Shown here: piece after piece, positions 57,326 to 64,000 of the stretch
How positions within the stretch are numbered: position 1 is the first letter of the stretch
How the letters are laid out: every line of letters begins with the position of its first letter
Assembly: GCF_024323335.1 (NCBI RefSeq)
Contig: NC_066581.1
Location: 31,306,699-31,370,698 of the forward strand
Length of the DNA stretch: 64,000 bases
From: Lathyrus oleraceus
Lineage: Eukaryota; Streptophyta; Magnoliopsida; Fabales; Fabaceae
Direction: 5' to 3'
Position numbers and translations under genes: made by a program
Notes under the pieces: generated by a model
What the model was told of the DNA's origin: nothing
What the model saw: the letters and a program-made list of their open reading frames with translations, nothing else
The model's database searches: none

Positions 57326-58320
57326 GTGCGTGGTCTTTAAAGGACACCATCCCACTCCTTACCATCTTTCGGACTTCATACTTCAGGGGGTATCAATTCT
57401 CGATATCATGACCGAGATCTCCTTGGTGAAAGGCACAGTGAAATTCCGGTTTATACCACCATGGAAGTGGTTCAGGAATCTATGGCGGATTTCTTGGTTG
57501 CAAAAGGTTCTTGAGAACAAAAGATGGCTAGAGTTCAGCATAAGTCATAGGAATTGGGTCAAAAGAGACCTTCTTCCTCTCAAAATTTTGTTGTTGTTGA
57601 TGATTGTTGGTGTTGTTGTTGTTGTAGGTGTTTGTTCTTTGCGGTGGCTGTTGTTGACGTTGTTATTGAATTAGTGTTGATTGATTGATAGAAAATTCCA
57701 GAATAACAGATGATACTTGATGATGGTGTTAACGGGGTTGTGGATTCCTTCTAACATGAGGCCTCCTCTGCCTCCCACTCGATACTGCATTAGTCTCTCC
57801 TTCTTTCTTTCTAGAAAACCCACTGTCGTACTTCTTGCTAGAAGAAACCTCCTCTTTAGACAACCGTCCTTCTCGGACACCTTCCACTAACCTCATCCCC
57901 ATGTTTACCATCTCGGTAAAATCACTAGGGGCATCGGCAATCATCCACTCATAGTAAAATGAGCTTAGGGTCTTGAGAAAAATCTTGGTCATCTCCTTTT
58001 GTTCTAAAGGAGGGGTAATCTGAGGGGGAACTTCTCTCCATCGTTAGGCATATTCCTTGAACGTCTCTTTGTCCTTCTGAAACAATGACCGAAGTTGGTC
58101 TCTATCAGGGGCCATACCCATATTATACTTGTATTACAAATGCTTCACCCAAATCCTTGAATGTGCAGACACTCGCACTATCCAAACCCATGTATCACCT
58201 CAGAGCGGTAGTAGTTAGACTGTCTTGGAAATAATGAATACGTAACTGATCATTATCAGTTTGTGTCGACATTTTTCTAGCATACATGACAAGATGACTG
58301 AGTGGACAGGTATTCCCCTT
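57321..58320 (-). pseudogene. gag: Ogre A gag, central part
   Basis: Read on the minus strand from 58320, the capsid domain is entered at GNTCPLSHLVMY (58310), followed by HYFQDSL near 58225, a stop near 58130, QRWREV near 58045, EMTKIFLKTLSSFYYEWMI near 57985-57930, and SDFTEMVNMGMRLVEGVREGRLS near 57920-57860. A Gln/Asn-rich segment near 57600-57660 precedes a region with KVSFDPIPMTYAEL-like and WWYKPEFHCAFHQGDLGHDIEN-like motifs (a gag zinc-finger-like part), ending FKDHAP at 57330. Frameshifts and stops are several. The left end joins the piece at 33794 after removal of B; the 58320 end is cut by LTR D. Confidence 0.82.
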
Positions 58321-60189
58321 TGTCATACCCCAATTTTATCCGGGTTGTTTTGAAGCTTTCAGTTTGTTCATGACCATAAAGCATGATGCATGCGCTAAAG
58401 GTTTGAAGACTTCACTAGAAAAGGAGATTATTTTCTTTTGTCTCTCTTTTGGTCATCACCTTAAAATTAAGGTTTTATTATGCATTGAAATGTAACCCCC
58501 ATATCTCTTTGAATTGTGGATTCGGCCATACCACACCTAGGAGTCCCTAATGCGTCAAGAGTCTCTAACAAGTAAGAAGTTCATTCTGCATATACCCAGA
58601 GATCAAGTGAGTCACTACATTGGTGTATACTTGTTTAGAAATGGTTTAATCATTATCATGGTTCGTTTGGTCATTGTTAAGCGTAGAGCACATTGATGGT
58701 TTGTTGGTAATCCATTAATTATGGCGCATATCATCAAAATCCGTGATGTGGTTCACTCCTTTTTTTAAGTCGCCTTGAGAGATTACGTCTCACTAAAGGG
58801 CATATTAAACATCATGCAATTTGCGAGTGAAGATTGCGTGTTTGTTACTTAAATCTTTTTGTTTGGTTTCTAAGATTGGTGCATTACATCTCATGGTAAA
58901 CATTTGTATTGAACATATATCTTTCATGCTCACATTGGCCAATATCAAAAGAACTAACAGTGGAGGACCTAGGACATGTGTGTTTTGGTCCTAATTTGAG
59001 AGTTTTCATAAGAACTTATGTTTAAATGTTAATCCCTGAAGGAAGGAAAGTGAAACCATTTCCCATGGACTTCGTAATAAAGCCACTAGGAATCATTAAT
59101 TTGGATTTACAAAGACATTTTCTTTCATGTGCACGATAGTGCTGAATTCCGTTGATAAAAAGGGATAAATTAAAATTTTCATTGACAGAACCTCACAAAT
59201 CCTAGCCTAAGATCCAAAGGCGTAATTACATGTCAAAGGCAAATGTTTAAGCTTGAAACAACTTGTCATCTAAACATGGCAATTCCTTGCGCTCCTTTCT
59301 TCAGGTCCCCATCCTAAGCATATCTTTAAAAGTCCCATTATGTTAGGCCATTGGCAGGTGCATGCTTCGAAATCCGATCTTAAATGCCACGACTGTCTAA
59401 ACATTATGTGTATAACCTGCAAGAAAATAAAAACGTGAGCAGAGCAAGAACGAAGTGGGAATGGCAATGTCATGATACATGTAGATGAAATCCTAGTTAC
59501 AATACATTTTGAGTCATAATCAATACATAGCAACCATAAGGCTAAAGTGCACTACACAGGGGAAATCTAGAAAGGCATAACATGAACCTAAAACATGGTT
59601 ATGTCACTTAAACCAATGACAGAATGAGCATTAACCAAAACCTGCACCAGAACCAAACGGACCATGTAATGTGAACCAATTACATGAACTTCCAAAACAT
59701 TACCATTATACACTTCCATAACCACCTTTAAAGACCAACCACGGCCTGAATTGTGCGTATGAAGGAAGTTTCAAATCCAAATTGAGCAACAAACAAGATT
59801 GATTACACTATAGTCTACAATCCTAAAATTCCACCATACTTACATATTTCACACACACCAACATAATGCAACAATGTTTCTGTTGTAAACACTAAGCACC
59901 AAGAAGTGTTTTTTCAAAATAATCAAAGTCATACGTCATTTTTTGGATTTTTTTTTCGCAGCAGTAAAAGTTAATTTTTTACCACAACAAATGCGTACTT
60001 TACAAACGGTAACAATTCAGCACGAGACCACGCGTTTGGAGATTGGGGACCACAAACAAATTCATTTCTTGCCACTCTCATGTGAAGGACCACACGAAAT
60101 CTACGAAGGATTTGTTCGTAACGACCTGATTCATGGATTCATTGGCCAACTCATGAAAGATAAGACAGAAAGAATCTCGTGCAAAACTC

Positions 60190-60197
60190 TATAAAAT
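60190..60197 (+). promoter_or_regulatory. Putative TATA box of LTR D
   Basis: TATAAAAT at about 1.87 kb from the LTR start is followed by less AT-rich sequence that could be the R region. Confidence 0.45.
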
Positions 60198-61623
60198 GGG
60201 GTTTAGGCGAAGGTCAAAAATCACCTGGACTAGCGCCGTTACTCTGCTGAGATTTCACCCAAACCTGATCACCAAAGCTCGAAGCACCCAAAGTGTACTC
60301 AAATTTCATCGTCAGAACTTCGAGTAAACTGAGGTAAGCCACTACACAATAGAAACAACACCTGATCAATAAAGAAGAAAGGATAAGAAGAAGGAAGACC
60401 TAAGACTAAGCTAACGAGAGGAAAGCTCGTACACACCCGAGGTAAATGTTCGTCGGAGTCTCGCCGGAGTCGCAAAGCTATGACGACATCCTTTACTCTT
60501 TATTTCGACCTCTCTGAGGCAGTTCTCACATCATGTAGCAACCATTTGTATGTTTGATCTGATGTTTTTGTTGATGATACGTCTGAATCAAACCTAAATC
60601 GTTGTAGATTCGGAAGAAGTTTTGTTGTGATTCATAAAAATTTGATGATAGATCTAAGTTCTGATTTAGGTTTGGATGTGATGTTTGTTTGGTTGTGGTT
60701 CTTTTCGTGGATTTCCTTGTTGAAATCAGAAGTCATTTTGGGTATGGCTATGCTAAGGGTTTGATGAAGAACACCATGAGGTGTTCATCTTTGGCTATAG
60801 AAATTTGAGTGTCCCGTTTTTTTGGCATAAATGGGGTTTTAGTCATAAAAGGTGAAGGGATTACAGGTTGATGAAAAAAGGTTTTGTTCGTTTGAGATGT
60901 GTAGAGAGAGAGAGAGAGGGAGGTGTTTGAGGCAAGAGAGGAAAAGTGATGTTTACAAATTGCTTCTGCTAGAAGCTTTACCGTTCTATCTCTTTGCTTT
61001 TCATCTATTTCATTATGAATTAAAGCAATTTAATGCATTAGTGTGATGCTGTCAAATCTCTCGCATCGAGGGAGAACCCGCGCGCCTCTTTAATGGCTTC
61101 AGTCATTGTTCCCACGTGTCATGCTGTTGGGAAGGCCATTTATGAATGCATGCGCAGGGCAGCTGTACAGCTGCCTGTCGTTCTGCTAATTGATTGAATG
61201 CATGGGGTCCGGGCTTAGGGCCCATTACGAATTCTTCTATTGTTTAAGGCTCACTTTTGTTTTTTTTGGGATGGTTATTTTGGGGGCTTCACCTCTTTCT
61301 TATACATTTTGATTTATTTCATTTGATTTATGCATTATCTTTTAAGTGCTTTAATTAAAATATCAAGATAACTATGACTAAATAATAATAATAGTAGAAA
61401 TATTCATTAGCTCGGTTTCAATTACTATTTTCAATTCATTTTCATCTCGTTAGAATATTACAATTAATTAAATAATGGATTAGTATTAATGTCAACGAAT
61501 AATTCATCTTGTTTCTAAAATAAAATTTGATTTTGATCCAACACCAAATATTTTTTCTAAAAACCTAGTAAATGAATTCAAATTCAAAATATCAAACTAA
61601 TGTACTCCTTCAAACTTTTAATT

Positions 61624-62467
61624 TAAGTTTTGGATGAAAAGGAGAAGAGTGAGCATCCGCTTCATTATCTCTCGATTGTTCGAATAATTGGCGTTCGCCA
61701 TATTGCTCAAATTTTTGTCACCCAATTAAAACCCTAAAAAACTTACAAATGCAAGTCATCTCCCTAAATTAATATAATACTTAAAAATATTTCTTTAATA
61801 AACTTTGGATGAAAAAGAACATAGTAAGCGTTTGCTTCACTGTTTCTCAAGCACTCGAATGATTGACGCACGCCATATTGCTCGAATTCTTGTCATTCGA
61901 TTAAAACCGCAATCTTACAATTTCATATCACTTTTCCAAATTAAATATAACTTCTAAAGACTTTATTTTCATAATTTAAACTTTGGATGAAAAGGAGTAT
62001 GGCAAGCGTCCGCTTCACTATCTCTCGAATATTCAGATGATTGGATTTCGCCATATTACTCGAATTCTTGTCGTCTAATTAAATCTTTAATCTTACAAAT
62101 CCAAATCATTTTTCTAAATTAATATAATACCTAACAAATGGTTTTAATTAAACTTTGGATAAAAAGGAACGGGAAGCGTTCGCCTCGCCATCTCATGAAT
62201 AATTGAATGATTGGCGCTCGCCATATTACTCAAATTATCGACTTCCAAATTAAAAACACGCTAAATGAACTTGGATAAAGGAATAGGTGGCGCACGCCTC
62301 GTTATTCCTAGAATAAGCAAGTGGGAGGCGCACGCCTTACTACCGTGCACATTCGATTTTCGCAAACAACTTTCAATAATAACTTGAACGAAAAGGGAAT
62401 AAGAGGCGTTTGCCTTATTACTCCTCAAATAAATTGAACCATTGGTGTGCACCATATTGATCGACAT
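61624..62467 (+). repeat. Degenerate tandem repeat in LTR D (6 units)
   Basis: Units begin with TTTGGATGAAAAGGA or a close variant at about 61626, 61802, 61981, 62154, 62270 and 62383. The first four are about 172-178 bp apart and the last two about 115 bp. Each contains a CGCTTCAC or GCCTCG block and, in most, CGCCATATTGCTC. The units are clearly diverged, so the array is old. Confidence 0.85.
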
Positions 62468-64000
62468 TGTCGCAACCTGAAAAATACAGTGCGCGAAAAA
62501 AACAACCGGCGAAAGAAAAAGACAGAAGAGTCGCCACCGTGCGTTATTCATCCCAAAGGAGGGAAAGGAAACGCTCGAAGTAAACCTGAAAAAGGAAAGG
62601 ACAAGACGGGGTCTCGCAACCAAATCTTGGGTTCGGGAGTCGGTTATGCGAAGGGAAGGTATTAGCACCCCTACGCATCCGTAGTACTCTACGGGATCCA
62701 CTTTCGTAGTTTTCGTCTAAAGGGTGTGGGTTTATCTTGTGCTGTTTGCCAAAAAAAGGGTTAAATGAAAATGACTCGTGCGGATGTCGCATCCACTGCA
62801 TACGTATCTCATTTGAATATGAGAATCAGAGTCTTCGTAGCTCGGCTACCTATGGGTTGGGGGGATGTGTGCTCGCTAAGACATCGCTTCTTATGCCTAC
62901 GTATCTCATCTGGCCTGAGAATCAGAGCAAAACGTAGTTTGGCTAACTATGGGGTTATGGATTGGGTTTTGGACGAACGACGTCACTACGCAATCTACCG
63001 GATGCTCGACCTTTGGAGACTGACTCGCCTGTAGTAGAAGGAGTTAACGTGTTGCTTTGGGTTTTAGGGTTTGGGATGCTCAAGGGCAAAAAGGCAGTCC
63101 TTGATGAAGGAACCGCGCTACCTGCAGGGATACGAACACATACAAAACAAACATGTATAAAGTAAATGTGCCAACAAGGGGCTCAGAAGTAAATAAACAA
63201 AAGAAAACAAATGCCTCCTATCGAGGTCTTCCAGCTAAGAAAGCGATAAAATGCGGAAAAGAGGTAAAAGTACCACACGGATGAAGATCCGAAGTAATAG
63301 CAATTAAAGGAGTAAGAAACCCAGGGACCTCCCAAGCTAATGCCATCAAAGAAAAGTGAGTCAGTACAGGTAATCGGAATGAACCTCCAGGGGGTATCCC
63401 ACAAATAAAGTGGGAAAACCACGCAAACCATCTCTGCAAGAGTCTGTGAGCCCTCACAAAAACTCAACAAAAGGGTTAGTGAAACACGAACCCTGTGGCA
63501 TACACTTCAAAAATCATGTGATTAAACATTCAAGGCATAGGTTTCACCCATTCATAATACATCACACATTTAGAACATTCAAATTGAAGGCGTAAAATAA
63601 TGGGAATAGGGCAAACCTGATTGGAGAGCTTGATTGAAATTGAGTTGCACCCGTGAGGCCCTTCAGGGTTTGGAGGCTGCTCTGAGTTCTCTGTAAGGTT
63701 TCTCTTCAGGTTTTGTCCAGGGTTTTGTTCCAAGGAAACCTCAGAGTATTTTGCTTCTCTTCCTTTTTCTCAAGTGAAGCCTTGGTATTTATAGACTGAA
63801 TTTCATGGTTTTGTGGGCTCAAATGAGAGAGACCCAAGTCCAAAAATTTTCATTATATTTTATTTATTTTTTTATTATTATTTTTATTTATTTATTTTTT
63901 TGTAAAAAATTATTATTATTTATTTTTTTCGTTTTATTTTTCCTTTTTTTCTTTTTTTCGTTTTTTTTTTCCGGATCTAATTCTGATTGACATGATGAAA
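62468..64000 (-). mobile_element. LTR I (3' part; continues beyond the window)
   Basis: On the minus strand the LTR ends GGTTGCGACA at 62468. The adjacent U5 block (GGTGCTAATACCTTCCC and ACTCCCGAACCC read on the minus strand, 62625-62675) is one I recognise from many legume Tat-type LTRs. The part from 62839 matches LTR C. The last 160 bases of the window are T-rich low-complexity sequence. Because its 3' end faces D, it is either a 3' LTR or a solo LTR. Confidence 0.75.
63786..63793 (-). promoter_or_regulatory. Putative TATA box of LTR I
   Basis: TATAAATA on the minus strand lies 1.3 kb upstream of the LTR 3' end, in the usual position for this group. Confidence 0.45.

Larger units (their letters stand above)
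24886..58320 (-). mobile_element. Ogre-like element A (interrupted, 5' end outside window or lost)
   Basis: Minus-strand pieces in order are gag (58320 to 57321), gag end and protease (33794 to 32381), 3' untranslated region with PPT (30241 to 29589) and 3' LTR (29588 to 24886). Between them sit Ogre B, Sirevirus S2 and LTR D. Polymerase and integrase are missing between the protease and the 3' untranslated region, and ORF1, leader and 5' LTR are not in the window. Assigning the 3' LTR and the gag pieces to one element is inference from order, strand and family. Confidence 0.72.
58321..62467 (+). mobile_element. LTR D, truncated at its right end
   Basis: It starts TGTCATACCCCAATTTTATC inside the gag of A and runs at least 4147 bp on the + strand, until LTR I begins on the opposite strand. 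The opening resembles E and G, and the tandem array near its right end resembles the one in E, so D belongs to the same broad group. No PBS or coding region is reached. Open frames such as 59943-60194 show no known domain. Confidence 0.68.

Noticed and set aside
57300..58320. Gag piece next to B as part of element B
   Set aside because: It lies outside the B LTR terminus and the ATTAG duplication, and its frame continues at 33794, so it belongs to A.
59943..60194. 83-codon open frame in LTR D
   Set aside because: No recognisable domain, lies just upstream of the LTR TATA box and has no supporting context.

Overview
This is a gene-poor stretch of a plant nuclear genome built almost entirely from LTR retrotransposons inserted into one another. 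I see no host gene, tRNA or rRNA. The mix points to a legume of the tribe Fabeae (pea, vetch, faba bean, lentil or Lathyrus type): several Ogre-like Ty3/gypsy (Tat lineage) elements with LTRs of 4.7-4.9 kb and the extra ORF1 upstream of gag, a Sirevirus (SIRE/Maximus-type Ty1/copia with an env-like gene), an Athila/Calypso-type gypsy element and one smaller copia element. The species call is inference from element families only.

Layout. 1-10966: Sirevirus S1 on the + strand, left end outside the window, with a 4698-bp solo Ogre LTR (973-5670) in its gag, flanked by the 5-bp duplication CTAAA. S1 has lost integrase and most of reverse transcriptase but keeps a long env-like frame and its 3' LTR. 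10967-11607: end of another copia LTR. 11650-11861: a foldback (MITE-like) element. 11862-17023: AT-rich DNA with microsatellites and short tandem repeats and nothing else recognisable. 17024-19365: minus-strand copia F (3' LTR plus pol remnant). 19366-23765: + strand Tat-like element E (LTR, PBS, leader repeats, gag fragment). 23766-24037 and 24038-24885: the first parts of two + strand LTRs, G and H.

24886-58320: Ogre element A on the minus strand (3' LTR, 3' untranslated region, protease, gag). It is interrupted by Sirevirus S2 (30242-32356) and by a second Ogre, B (33795-57320), which has a clean ATTAG target duplication. B keeps a 4.86-kb 5' LTR, PBS, ORF1 and the start of gag. Its interior is then occupied by the LTR of element C (44672-49108) and by an Athila-type element (35547-44671) with gag, protease, RT, RNase H, integrase, an env-like remnant and a 3' LTR. 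The Athila 5' LTR is cut to about 34 bp and fused to a truncated B 3' LTR. 58321-62467: LTR D (+), inserted in the gag of A and itself cut by LTR I (minus, 62468 to the window end), which belongs to the same family as C.

Read as a stack, the order from oldest to youngest is F, E, G, H, A, B, C, Athila, with S2 and D also landing in A and I landing in D. Only B in A and the solo LTR in S1 are proved by matching target duplications; the other steps rest on abrupt element termini. None of the elements is intact. At least three deletion junctions carry short duplicated filler sequence, which suggests error-prone break repair as the main eroding process.
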